Assembly: GCF_001562015.1 (NCBI RefSeq)
Contig: NZ_LASA01000053.1
Span: forward strand, 18,638 to 82,637
Source: Endozoicomonas arenosclerae
GTDB taxonomy: Bacteria > Pseudomonadota > Gammaproteobacteria > Pseudomonadales > Endozoicomonadaceae
Length of the DNA stretch: 64,000 nt
Direction: 5' to 3'
The notes below the pieces were generated by a model that was not told the DNA's origin, made no database searches, and saw nothing but the letters and a program-made list of their open reading frames with translations. Positions 34,796 through 43,040 of the stretch are shown in pieces. Within the stretch, counting starts at the first letter, position 1. Each line of letters opens with the position of its first letter. Both the position numbers and the translations under genes were made by a program.

Positions 34796-36229
34796 TTAAC
34801 TATTAGCCAGAATTTCTTCTGTCGCTGCGATTCTATTTTTCAGCCACATGGTTTCACTGAAGTTACTGCCGTTGTTATAGGCTTCTCTCAGCAACTGTTG
34901 CAGAGCTTCCAGCTTGGCTTGATAAGCCACCTTGTCATCAGGGTTCTTGGACAGAGCCATCTCTACATAATGCAGAGCCTGTACTGGACGTTTAGCAGCT
35001 AACTTCTCATTTGCCTTGCCGATCAGAATCTCGGATCCACCCGCCAGATCAGCCAGTTCAGAGTAAAGCGTGTTCACAGGTACAGGATAAAGTTCAGTGG
35101 TGGACTCAAAACGGAACCAGGTGCTGTAGAACTCCCAGATACTGCGCACGTTCCAGGATACTTTACCGTGCCCCTGACTCAGACCCAGCTCTTCAGGAAG
35201 CTGGATTTCCTGCATCAGCTCCCAAAGAGTTTTACCAGCATTCATACCCGCAATGGTTTCGTCGTGAATATAACGAGTGCCTTCACGCATACGCTTGAGG
35301 TCATTGTCGATCTGCTCTGCACCCAGAACAGGTTCAAAGTGACTGGGCAGAATCATATCAGGCTTTAGGGCAATCATGGTGTCCAGTGACTTAATGTAAT
35401 CAATCGGATCACGGAATCTCTCACCACGCAGCGTGAAGAGGTTCGGCACCATGGGGAACAGCGGACCAAATACGTCACCGGTAAACAGAGCCTTCTTCTC
35501 AGGCATCCACATCACCAGATTGTCATCACCTTCTGCACCGGGTGTAGGAATGATTACAAACTCCTGACCACCGAGTTCAATGCGATATTCAGTACCATCC
35601 TGAACAGTAATGTCAGGTTCATGACGCTGGAATCCAAACGTAGAATCTTCAGCCGGCGGTTGCTCTGGCATAAAGGTATAGAGCATCCGGTTACGATCCC
35701 AGAAGTAAGGCTCAAGATCTTTCAGATATTGTTCAGCAGGATCAAATCGGGAGTGGGTGACAATCTTGGCCTCTGGATATTCGGCCTTCCAGAAACGAGC
35801 GCCGCCGGTATGATCCTGATGGGAGTGAGACAGTACGATATATTTAACATCGTCAGGTGCTACTTCCTGCAGCATACGCTTATGGGCTGCACCCTGTAAT
35901 GGCAGGCCAGTATCAAACAGAATATTCCCTTCTGATGTCTTCACGAGGTAAGTGTTACCCACACCTGTCGCCAGAAAGATATTCTCTTTGTAGGTTTTCA
36001 CTTCCATGGGAATGTGATGGAGAGTGGAAACGGTTTTTACGGTAGCATTGGGATCAGCCGGAGCCACCTTACTGGCAATTGCTTTACTGGCAAGAGTGCC
36101 AAGTGCTTCAGCCTTCCTCTCGTTAATAATCCGGCTCGTCTTATCTGAACTGAGCAACATGCCGGCACCAATACCCACAGCCACCGAAATCGAAACGGTC
36201 AGACCGAGTTTGAGGAACTTCCTGGACAT
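34796..36229 (-). CDS. Metallo-beta-lactamase-fold alkylsulfatase-like hydrolase
   Basis: 477 residues from the ATG at 36229 (AAGG upstream); an open extension to 36283 has no support. An N-terminal hydrophobic segment (LKLGLTVSISVAVGIGAGMLL) acts as signal or anchor. The metal motif HSHQDHTGG lies at about 135-142. The C-terminal 130 residues resemble the dimerisation domain of SdsA1-type alkylsulfatases (LSQGHGKVSWNVRSIWEFY; AALHYVEMAL-like helices). It lacks the SCP2-like third domain of SdsA1. It probably hydrolyses a sulfate or related ester outside the cytoplasm. It could also be another MBL hydrolase. Confidence 0.75.
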   Translation of the reverse strand: MSRKFLKLGLTVSISVAVGIGAGMLLSSDKTSRIINERKAEALGTLASKAIASKVAPADPNATVKTVSTLHHIPMEVKTYKENIFLATGVGNTYLVKTSEGNILFDTGLPLQGAAHKRMLQEVAPDDVKYIVLSHSHQDHTGGARFWKAEYPEAKIVTHSRFDPAEQYLKDLEPYFWDRNRMLYTFMPEQPPAEDSTFGFQRHEPDITVQDGTEYRIELGGQEFVIIPTPGAEGDDNLVMWMPEKKALFTGDVFGPLFPMVPNLFTLRGERFRDPIDYIKSLDTMIALKPDMILPSHFEPVLGAEQIDNDLKRMREGTRYIHDETIAGMNAGKTLWELMQEIQLPEELGLSQGHGKVSWNVRSIWEFYSTWFRFESTTELYPVPVNTLYSELADLAGGSEILIGKANEKLAAKRPVQALHYVEMALSKNPDDKVAYQAKLEALQQLLREAYNNGSNFSETMWLKNRIAATEEILANS

Positions 36230-36701
36230 AGAAGACACCTTCTTATTGTTCTTATTTTTTGTTTTGCCTGAGACTGTGATCAACTCAATGAGCGCAGCCC
36301 GGGCTTTTCTTCCCGCTCATACCCGTTTCTGAAAACAGGCAACTCCATCGCGGTGCTTCTTAGGCTCCATTAGAGCGCAGAGCCTGATTTCAAGCCTCTT
36401 CGCCGATAGAAATGGATAAAATTCTTACTCTGACCGGATAGATTGGGAAAATACCTGCCGCTGAAATGCACAAAAATTGCGCACTTTCTTTTTTCTGAAT
36501 TTTCAGTCTTTTTTCACTTAACATAGTCTTCATTGATTAGAGACTTTCTGAGTGCTTTAGGAGATAGTCCCTAGAGCTGTGAAAAATCTGTTTCCTAAAC
36601 TGGCATGAAAACTGCCTGACCTATATCTGAGATCAAATCAGACTTTCAGTCTTTGGTTGAAAGACGTTATTAGTAAACAATAAAGAAAAAGGACCCGACT
36701 C

Positions 36702-37091
36702 ATGATGAAGTACTACTCACGCCGTGTAGTAAAACCCGGAGATCTGAACCCGGCCAATCGGTTGTTTGGTGGTTATCTGCTCAGCTGGATTGACGAAGAG
36801 GCTGGTATTTTTGCTTCCTGTCAGATGGACTACAGTAGAAATCTTGTCACTAAATACATGTCGGAGATCAATTTTGTTGGCTCCGCATTCAACGGTGACG
36901 TCATCGAGTTTGGTATGGAAGTGGCCAGTGTAGGCACCACTTCATTTACCGTTCGATGCGAAGTCCGCAATAAAATCACCAAACAGGTGATTATACAGGT
37001 TGATAAAATCGTCTTTGTTGCCATCAACGATGAAGGACAGCCTGTACCCCATTCAATGAGTCAGGAAGAGCTGGCAGATGCCGCTGTTTAA
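36702..37091 (+). CDS. YciA-type acyl-CoA thioesterase
   Basis: 129 residues, single hotdog domain. N-terminal block LNPANRLFGGYLLSWIDEEAGIFA with the active-site Asp/Glu helix, then EINFVGSAFNGDVIEFGMEV and KIVFVAINDEGQPVPH, all typical of YciA/acyl-CoA hydrolases. It hydrolyses acyl-CoA in the cytoplasm. Two adjacent ATGs at 36702 and 36705 are possible starts, with GGAC upstream. It is followed by the YceI gene after 96 bases. Confidence 0.85.
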   Translation: MMKYYSRRVVKPGDLNPANRLFGGYLLSWIDEEAGIFASCQMDYSRNLVTKYMSEINFVGSAFNGDVIEFGMEVASVGTTSFTVRCEVRNKITKQVIIQVDKIVFVAINDEGQPVPHSMSQEELADAAV

Positions 37092-37187
37092 TCCAGGAAA
37101 GATAGACAGGCCATCACTCTTGAGGGCAGTATTAAATTAGAGCGGTCAATTCCGCTCTATACACCTCATCAGGAACAGGGAAAGGTT

Positions 37188-37775
37188 ATGAGAAAATTAA
37201 GCCAATGGATGGGCTTCTTTCTAATTGCCACGCTCTTTTCAGGGCACTCATTTGCTGACTGGATACTGGACAATAACAGCTCCACCATCAGCTTTGTCAC
37301 CACCAAAGCCAATACTGTTGCGGAAGTTCATACTTTTAGCTCCGCTGCCGGCACAATTTCTGACAAAGGTCAGGCTACGATCAGCATTGAATTGGCCAGC
37401 GTCGATACCCGCATTCCTATCCGGGACGAAAGGATGAAGTCCATGCTGTTTAAGGTTGCCCAGTTTCCCGAAGCGTTGATAACTGCCAGTCTTGAATCCC
37501 ACCTCATTCATGACTTCAAGCCAGGCACAATGCAAACTATCGAGCTACCCATAGTCCTTTCACTGCATGGGAAACAAGTTGAGATGAATGCGACTTTGTC
37601 AGTCAATTATCTCAGTGCGTCTACAGTGCAGGTTTCTTCTCTGAAACCTTTGATTGCCAACGCCTCAACTTTTGAATTACTGGCTGGTGTAGAAAAACTG
37701 AGAACCGTTGCCGGCTTGCCATCCATCAGCCCGGCTGTACCTGTCTATTTTCAGCTGACCTTCCACAAGAATTGA
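37188..37775 (+). CDS. YceI-family periplasmic lipid-binding protein
   Basis: 195 residues. Signal peptide (MRKLSQWMGFFLIATLFSG, cleavage after SFA), then the YceI lipocalin-like pattern: WILDNNSSTISFVTTK, AAGTISDKGQATISIELASVDT, RDERMKSMLFKVAQFPEALI. YceI proteins bind isoprenoid or other lipids in a beta-barrel. GGAAAGG precedes the ATG. Confidence 0.88.
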   Translation: MRKLSQWMGFFLIATLFSGHSFADWILDNNSSTISFVTTKANTVAEVHTFSSAAGTISDKGQATISIELASVDTRIPIRDERMKSMLFKVAQFPEALITASLESHLIHDFKPGTMQTIELPIVLSLHGKQVEMNATLSVNYLSASTVQVSSLKPLIANASTFELLAGVEKLRTVAGLPSISPAVPVYFQLTFHKN

Positions 37776-37783
37776 TTGACTGA

Positions 37784-37848
37784 AAAGGGTTCAGACTCTG
37801 TGAACACAATGTGTTTTCAGGATGACAGCATCATTTCTGAACCTTTTT
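37784..37848 (+). terminator. Terminator-like hairpin with long loop after yceI
   Basis: GGTTCAGA (37788-37795) pairs with TCTGAACC (37836-37843), followed by TTTTT. The loop is long (40 bases). The 410-bp gap up to 38186 is otherwise AT-rich with no gene. Confidence 0.5.
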
Positions 37849-38185
37849 CACGCCACTTTTTCTTATAGCCACCCTCTCGAATGATACACCCCCAATAATC
37901 CCTGTCATTGAAGATTAAGGTCCTTTACTTGAAGATAAAAAACAAACATTATAACATAACATTTAATTAAAATAATAAATCTTACCAACATTATTGCTAC
38001 TCATCTCCCTGACATAGTCAGTAATGCAAATAAGCCATTAAGCGTAAGTTTTATTGATTTAATTCTGACAGTTTACGGATATCTGTCGTGTATGCTTACT
38101 GAGGCTTCATGAGGCTCTGAATTCCTTAAGGATTGCATTGAACAGGCATTCATAGTGCAAAACACTTCAGTACTGGAGCACCTCG

Positions 38186-38599
38186 ATGAAAACCCTGCTG
38201 ACTTATACCGATAAAGCGGCTATAACCCTGTCTTTCCTCTGCCTCTTGCATTGCCTTTCACTGCCGGTCTTATTGGCGATACTGCCCAGCGTAACTGCGC
38301 TGAATTTAGAAAACGAAATGTACCACATTGCCATGGTGCTTATCGTTATTCCAACGAGCCTCTACGCACTGACGCTGGGCTGCAAACAACATCAACACTA
38401 TCGTTTGCTTAAAATTGGACTGACCGGGCTGGCATTTCTGGTGGCTGCGATTCTGGGCGAGGAACTGATCGGCGAAATGGGCGAGAAAATTCTGACAGTT
38501 ATTGGCTCAACCTTGATTGCTTATGGACACTACCGCAATTACCGGCTTTGCCAACATGCTGAAGACTGCTCCTGCGAGAGTGAGTTAATTAATGAGTAA
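38186..38599 (+). CDS. MerC-domain membrane protein
   Basis: 137 residues with four membrane helices. The first contains the paired cysteines typical of MerC (LSFLCLLHCLSLPVLLAIL), and the tail is Cys-rich (RLCQHAEDCSCESE). MerC proteins move Hg(II) or other soft metals across the inner membrane. There is no merR, merA or merT nearby, so mercury resistance is not supported; chromosomal MerC-like proteins of this type are usually orphans. GGAG lies 9 bases before the ATG. Confidence 0.82.
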   Translation: MKTLLTYTDKAAITLSFLCLLHCLSLPVLLAILPSVTALNLENEMYHIAMVLIVIPTSLYALTLGCKQHQHYRLLKIGLTGLAFLVAAILGEELIGEMGEKILTVIGSTLIAYGHYRNYRLCQHAEDCSCESELINE

Positions 38600-38606
38600 T
38601 GGCTGC

Positions 38607-38635
38607 GGCTCGAAGCATAGTGCTAGCTTCGAGCC
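38607..38635. terminator. Hairpin between convergent merC-like and DUF397 genes
   Basis: GGCTCGAAGC pairs with GCTTCGAGCC around a 9-base loop, 8 bases past the MerC stop. No T run is present. Confidence 0.5.
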
Positions 38636-38645
38636 TTGTACGTGA

Positions 38646-38876
38646 TTACTTGTCAAAAAAATCAAATTCGTTATTTTTGACACCTTTGACAAAAGCACTC
38701 CATTCATCACTGTTGAAGATCAACAGTCCTCTATCCGGATCTTTATCATCCCTTATAGCAACCTCATCACCAATACAGGCGACTTCGACAGAAATTGCCC
38801 ACTTGGTAAAAGAACTGCGAATAAACTCTGCATCAGCCCATTTGGAACGAACACTGACATGATCACTCTGAGCCAT
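38646..38876 (-). CDS. DUF397 domain protein (copy 1)
   Basis: 76 residues from the ATG at 38876 (GGGTGG upstream; a GTG three codons earlier is possible). It has the DUF397 pattern: FIRSSFTKWAISVEVACIGD, VAIRDDKDPDRGLLIF and the strongly conserved end DEWSAFVKGVKNNEFDF. DUF397 is best known from Streptomyces and relatives, where small DUF397 proteins pair with Xre-type regulators. No such regulator is seen here. The second copy at 59954 shares WSAF(L/V)KGVKNNEF. Function unknown. Confidence 0.8.
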   Translation of the reverse strand: MAQSDHVSVRSKWADAEFIRSSFTKWAISVEVACIGDEVAIRDDKDPDRGLLIFNSDEWSAFVKGVKNNEFDFFDK

Positions 38877-39184
38877 GTTTACCACCCTATTTCAGTGTTT
38901 AAAGCCCTCTTCTGAGGGCATTACAACAAAAACATTGCTTAATCGCGCAGCCTAGTACAGAACAGTATCCCCTGCCATTGATAACGACCACACCGTCAAA
39001 TTCACTCTGGAATCTCTGACACTAAAAACACCTCCGTCGTCTAACTATCACAACTTAGCCAGTAGAACTATATTGGTGCCTACCTCTCATAAATTGGTAC
39101 GAAAGTAATCATTGTTATTGATTTATATCCATAGTCGCCCCTCCAAGAACTTCTTCACACCCTCTCAACAGTGAGGTTTGAACC

Positions 39185-40216
39185 ATGCTTTACCTCTCAA
39201 TACCGAAACTCTTCAAAAGAGTGTTACAAGCATCCACAGTCCTGACTGCAGGCTTGGCCTTTTATCTACCGATTTATGTTCTTGCCCAGGAAACGACCAC
39301 TTCCAGCCCGACGACTGAACCACCTGCAAGGACGTGCTCCGAGTCCCAGGTACTCACTTTCACTGAACAGAGTGAACTAAGAATCCCTCTGAATGGTTTC
39401 AAGGCAACAGGTGCCAACCCGGGAGGGAGTGCAGGAGGACTCAACACTTGCCACAGGGCCGTCAGGGACTTTAAAAGTAATGGCAATCTGGACAGTAATC
39501 ACAGTGTAGAGTTTGGAGAAACCGCCCCTTCCACTTTGGCAAGTATTTTCAGGGGAGAGCATGAGCATGCAGGGATAGTCGGCGCCGCCATTTCCAGCCT
39601 TTATCACTATGAGCATTCAGAACCCATTATCCTTTTTCAACCAGCAGGTAACTTTCTCACCCGGGGAGAATTGCTTTTTCAGGTAAAAAACGGCAGCAAT
39701 CAGCCCATTAACCATCTTCGACTGAATTTCCGGGGCTATCACCTGAATGACAAGGACAGAGCCAGTCAGTTTACAGTCTCTTATTCGGTTGGCAGCTCCG
39801 AAGGGCCTTATACCGATATTACTGACCAGGTATTCACTCCCGAAGGACGAATGGCGGAAACAGATCTGTCGGATGAGTGTTACTCCGAACATTTAAACGA
39901 AATAAATCTGACACCGGGCCAATTTCTTTTTGTAAAAATAGCTTTGGACGACCGGGATTACTCCGAGACGACAGTTGTTCCAACCGCCAGTGGTGCTCGT
40001 GACGAACAGGGCTTTGGTTCATTTGTTCTGACCAGAAACCTGAACATGATGAGCTGTCCCTCACACACCGTTGTGTATGGAGAACCTGTTGCAGGAGAAA
40101 GTAGCCTGAACTCATCAGCCGTGGATGCGCTGATTAGATCAACAGCAGAAAAAATGCGGGAAATTCATCGGAATACGAAATGCAATCTGCCCAACTGCGA
40201 TCGTGAAGAGGGGTAA
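39185..40216 (+). CDS. Hypothetical secreted protein
   Basis: 343 residues. Signal peptide ending near VLAQE, a short Thr/Pro/Ser linker, then a beta-rich domain with several cysteines (CSES, NTCHRA, DECYSEH, MSCPSH, CNLPNCD) suggesting disulphides outside the cytoplasm. Phrases such as LRLNFRGYHLNDKDRASQFTVSY resemble carbohydrate- or matrix-binding beta-sandwich proteins, but I recognise no named family. It is a single gene, with the Ltp2 operon converging on it. Confidence 0.7.
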   Translation: MLYLSIPKLFKRVLQASTVLTAGLAFYLPIYVLAQETTTSSPTTEPPARTCSESQVLTFTEQSELRIPLNGFKATGANPGGSAGGLNTCHRAVRDFKSNGNLDSNHSVEFGETAPSTLASIFRGEHEHAGIVGAAISSLYHYEHSEPIILFQPAGNFLTRGELLFQVKNGSNQPINHLRLNFRGYHLNDKDRASQFTVSYSVGSSEGPYTDITDQVFTPEGRMAETDLSDECYSEHLNEINLTPGQFLFVKIALDDRDYSETTVVPTASGARDEQGFGSFVLTRNLNMMSCPSHTVVYGEPVAGESSLNSSAVDALIRSTAEKMREIHRNTKCNLPNCDREEG

Positions 40217-40224
40217 TCAGAGAT

Positions 40225-40251
40225 GGAGAGCCAGAGATGAACTGGCTCTCC
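40225..40251. terminator. Hairpin between convergent genes
   Basis: GGAGAGCCAG pairs perfectly with CTGGCTCTCC around a 7-base loop, between stops at 40216 and 40259. There is no T run. Confidence 0.55.
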
Positions 40252-40258
40252 CGTGAAC

Positions 40259-41437
40259 TTATCCCTTACCCAGAATAAGACCACTGGTAGGAACACCGGT
40301 ACCGGCTGAAACAATCATATTTTCAACCTTATCGACCTGGTTAACGGCTTCGCCACGAATCTGGCGCACCGCTTCTGCAATGCCGTTCATACCGTGAATA
40401 TAAGCTTCACCAAGCTGACCACCGTGCATATTGATCGGCAGTCGTCCACCCATTTTGATTTCTCCATTCCGGACAAAGTCTTTGGCCTTACCTTTATCGG
40501 CAAAACCGAACTCTTCCAACTGAGTCAATACAAATGGAGTGAAGTGGTCATAAATGATCGCTGACTGAATATCGTCAGGCGTCAGGCCAGCCTGCTTATA
40601 CAGCTGTTTGGCTACCAGACCCACTTCAGTCAGACGGGTAATATCCTGACGATAGAAATGCGTCATCATCTGCGGATCATCACAGGCACCCTGTGCAGCA
40701 CCTTTGATCAAAGCAGGCTCTTTATTCAGCTTCTTCGCACGCTCGGCAGAAGTAATAACCAGAGCAACACCACCATCACTTTCCTGACAGCAATCCAGAA
40801 GACGCAGAGGTTCAGCGATCCAGCGTGAGTTCTGGTGATCTTCCAGAGTAATAGGCTGTTCATAGAACCAGGCGTTAGGGTTTGTCGCCGCAAACTCACG
40901 AGCGGCTACAGCAACACGACCAAAGTCTTCTGAAGTAGCACCGGTTTCATGCAAATAACGTTGAGCATTCATTGCTACCCAGGAAGCGGGTGTTACCAGG
41001 CCATGAGGAATGTACCAGCCATAATGCGCGGTTTCGAAATCAGGCTCTGCAGCGGTATCCTGCATACCCGCACCAAAGCGATACTCCGAGCGCTCGTTCA
41101 TGGCACGATATACAACTACCACCTCACAAACGCCGGTCGCCACAGCCATGGCTGCTTGCTGAACCGTACCGCAGGCAGCACCACCACCGTAATGAATACG
41201 GCTGAACATTTTCAGCTCTTTACCACCAATTTCCCTGAACACTTCAATTTCAGGGTTGTTATCCATGGTAAATGTTGAGATGCCATCCACTTCCGACGGA
41301 TCAATACCCGCATCGGCCAGAGCCTGGGTGACACACTCTACCGCCAGCTGCATTTCACTGCGGCCCGAGTTTTTGGAAAATTCTGTGGCTCCAATACCGA
41401 CGATTGCCGCCTGGCCACTCAGCGTTCTGTTAGACAT
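40259..41437 (-). CDS. Ltp2-type steroid side-chain retro-aldolase (thiolase fold)
   Basis: 392 residues. N-terminal QAAIVGIGATEFSKNSGRSE, then IHYGGGAACGTVQQAAMAVA, HQNSRWIAEPLRLLDCCQE, YDHFTPFVLTQLEEFGF and LPINMHGGQLGEAYIHGMNG. From memory these agree closely with mycobacterial Ltp2 (Rv3540c), which cleaves a C17 beta-hydroxy side-chain CoA by retro-aldol reaction in complex with the DUF35 part of ChsH2. The thiolase nucleophile position holds GGGAACG rather than a canonical Cys loop, fitting an aldolase role. It is last in a four-gene operon, 15 bases after the ChsH1-like gene. Confidence 0.88.
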   Translation of the reverse strand: MSNRTLSGQAAIVGIGATEFSKNSGRSEMQLAVECVTQALADAGIDPSEVDGISTFTMDNNPEIEVFREIGGKELKMFSRIHYGGGAACGTVQQAAMAVATGVCEVVVVYRAMNERSEYRFGAGMQDTAAEPDFETAHYGWYIPHGLVTPASWVAMNAQRYLHETGATSEDFGRVAVAAREFAATNPNAWFYEQPITLEDHQNSRWIAEPLRLLDCCQESDGGVALVITSAERAKKLNKEPALIKGAAQGACDDPQMMTHFYRQDITRLTEVGLVAKQLYKQAGLTPDDIQSAIIYDHFTPFVLTQLEEFGFADKGKAKDFVRNGEIKMGGRLPINMHGGQLGEAYIHGMNGIAEAVRQIRGEAVNQVDKVENMIVSAGTGVPTSGLILGKG

Positions 41438-41452
41438 TCTTATACTCCCGCC

Positions 41453-41887
41453 TTATGCCAGTGGTAACGCAACCAGTACGGTGCCAGTTACATGACTGCC
41501 CATACTGTTCTTGCCGATAACCGCCACTTCAACCAGGTTCTGGTCGTCTTTCTGATGTTTCTCGGTCACCTTGCCCACCAGACGCATACTGTCGCCAGGA
41601 TAATTAGGAGCGCCCAGCTTGATATTAACTTTTTTCAGCATGCCTTCCGGCCCGGTCCAGTCGGTCACAAATCGACCCACCAGACCATTAGTGGTCAGAA
41701 TGTTCATGAAGATATCAGGAGAGCCCAAAGCTTGAGCCTTGTCTTTGTCATGATGAACATCCTGATAGTCACGAGATGCCATGGCACCTGCAACAATCTG
41801 TTCTGCAGTTACGTCAATCACCAGCTCGGGCAGCTTCTGCCCGACTTCTACCTGATCAAAAATCACACGATTCAATGTCTGGCTCAT
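41453..41887 (-). CDS. ChsH1-like MaoC hydratase subunit
   Basis: 144 residues, one hotdog domain. The catalytic stretch is ASRDYQDVHHDKDKAQALGSPDIFMNILTTNGLVGRFVTDW, with Asp and His in the MaoC positions. It closely recalls mycobacterial ChsH1 (Rv3541c), which pairs with the MaoC part of ChsH2 to hydrate a 3-oxo-steroid pregnenoyl-type CoA. It overlaps the dehydrogenase gene by 4 bases (ATGA). Confidence 0.87.
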   Translation of the reverse strand: MSQTLNRVIFDQVEVGQKLPELVIDVTAEQIVAGAMASRDYQDVHHDKDKAQALGSPDIFMNILTTNGLVGRFVTDWTGPEGMLKKVNIKLGAPNYPGDSMRLVGKVTEKHQKDDQNLVEVAVIGKNSMGSHVTGTVLVALPLA

Positions 41888-43017
41888 AATACATTCACCA
41901 CAGATTCTTTATCCGCCAGCAGGGCTCCCAGTTTCGCCAACTGAAGACTGCCGCCTCCCAGGTTCAGCTCATTGCGCTTGGCCCACAGGAAGTAACGATG
42001 TAATGGGTAGTCAATGTCTGCACCAATGCCACCGTGCAAATGCTGGGCAGTGTGCACAACACGACCCCCTGCGACACAAGCCCAATATTTAGCGGCTCTG
42101 ACTTCTGGTTCTGCCGGCATGTTTTCACTCAGTTTCCAGACAGCCTGCCAGTAGGTAGAGCGCATGCCTTCAATGTCCATGTAAGCGTCCGCACACCTCA
42201 GTGTGGTGCCCTGAAACTGAGAAATAGACTTACCAAACTGTTTTCTATCGGTCGTATATTCTACAGTGCGCTTCAGTGCTTCTTCGGCAATACCTACCTG
42301 AGTAGCAGCGAGGCAGACATTACCGCGATCAACCATAAACTTGTAAGCTTCTTCGCCCTTATCTGCTCCTGCCAGAACCTGCGCCTGAGAGACATTAGAC
42401 AGAGTCATGGTATAGAGAGGCTCACCATTGGTGCTTTCCTGATATTCCAGTTCAACACCTTCCGCTTCAGGTGCTACCAGGAAAATCAGGGTCTTGCCGT
42501 CTTCGCCAGTAGCAGGCACCAGAATCACCGCAGACTCTTTAGCGTAAGGAACACAAACACGAGTACCATTCAAAACATACTGATCACCCGACTGTTCAGC
42601 AGTCAGTACCGTTTTATGAGGATTACTGAGTCCTTCCTCGGCCAGAGCGGCGGTCAGAATGCTCTCACCAGTAGCCAGTGCTGTAAGGTACTGGGTCTTT
42701 TGTTCTTCAGAACCGTATTCAGCCAGTGTCAGTCCAGCCAGTGCCAGACTTGGCAGCAGTGGCAAGGCAGCCACATAGCGACCCTGCTCTTCCAGCATCA
42801 GACAGATTTCAACCAGACCAAAGCCGCTGCCACCGTAACTTTCAGGAACAGCCATGCCCAGCAGTCCTGATTCGGCAAACTGCTGCCATAAATCCTTGTC
42901 GTACAACTCACCTTTTTCTGTCAGTTCTTTCAGACGCTCATCAGTGGACAAATCGGCCAGTACCTGTGCGCTCAGGTCCTTGATAGCCAGCTGATCTTCA
43001 GTAAATGAAAATTCCAT
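41884..43017 (-). CDS. FadE28 (ChsE1)-like acyl-CoA dehydrogenase subunit
   Basis: 377 residues. Acyl-CoA dehydrogenase fold with LLGMAVPESYGGSGFGLVE, GRYVAALPLLPSLAL, TDRKQFGKSISQFQGTTLRCADAYM and HLHGGIGADIDYPLHRYF. The last stretch and the degenerate flavin motif (ALAEEGLSNPH) match the non-catalytic FadE28 subunit. In mycobacteria FadE28 works with FadE29 encoded next to it. Here the adjacent catalytic partner is missing, and the best candidate is at 6202. It starts 23 bases after the ChsH2 stop. Confidence 0.85.
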   Translation of the reverse strand: MEFSFTEDQLAIKDLSAQVLADLSTDERLKELTEKGELYDKDLWQQFAESGLLGMAVPESYGGSGFGLVEICLMLEEQGRYVAALPLLPSLALAGLTLAEYGSEEQKTQYLTALATGESILTAALAEEGLSNPHKTVLTAEQSGDQYVLNGTRVCVPYAKESAVILVPATGEDGKTLIFLVAPEAEGVELEYQESTNGEPLYTMTLSNVSQAQVLAGADKGEEAYKFMVDRGNVCLAATQVGIAEEALKRTVEYTTDRKQFGKSISQFQGTTLRCADAYMDIEGMRSTYWQAVWKLSENMPAEPEVRAAKYWACVAGGRVVHTAQHLHGGIGADIDYPLHRYFLWAKRNELNLGGGSLQLAKLGALLADKESVVNVL

Positions 43018-43040
43018 ATCCTTGCTCCTTTAAGGTTGCC

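Noticed and set aside
36440-36490. An AraC-type site before the MBL hydrolase (TGCGCAATTTTTGTGCATT)
   Set aside because: It needs a one-base insertion to align and is better described as an AT-rich dyad; a chance match is likely.
38186-38599. Mercury-resistance locus
   Set aside because: Only a MerC-like gene is present; no merR, merA, merT or merP is nearby.
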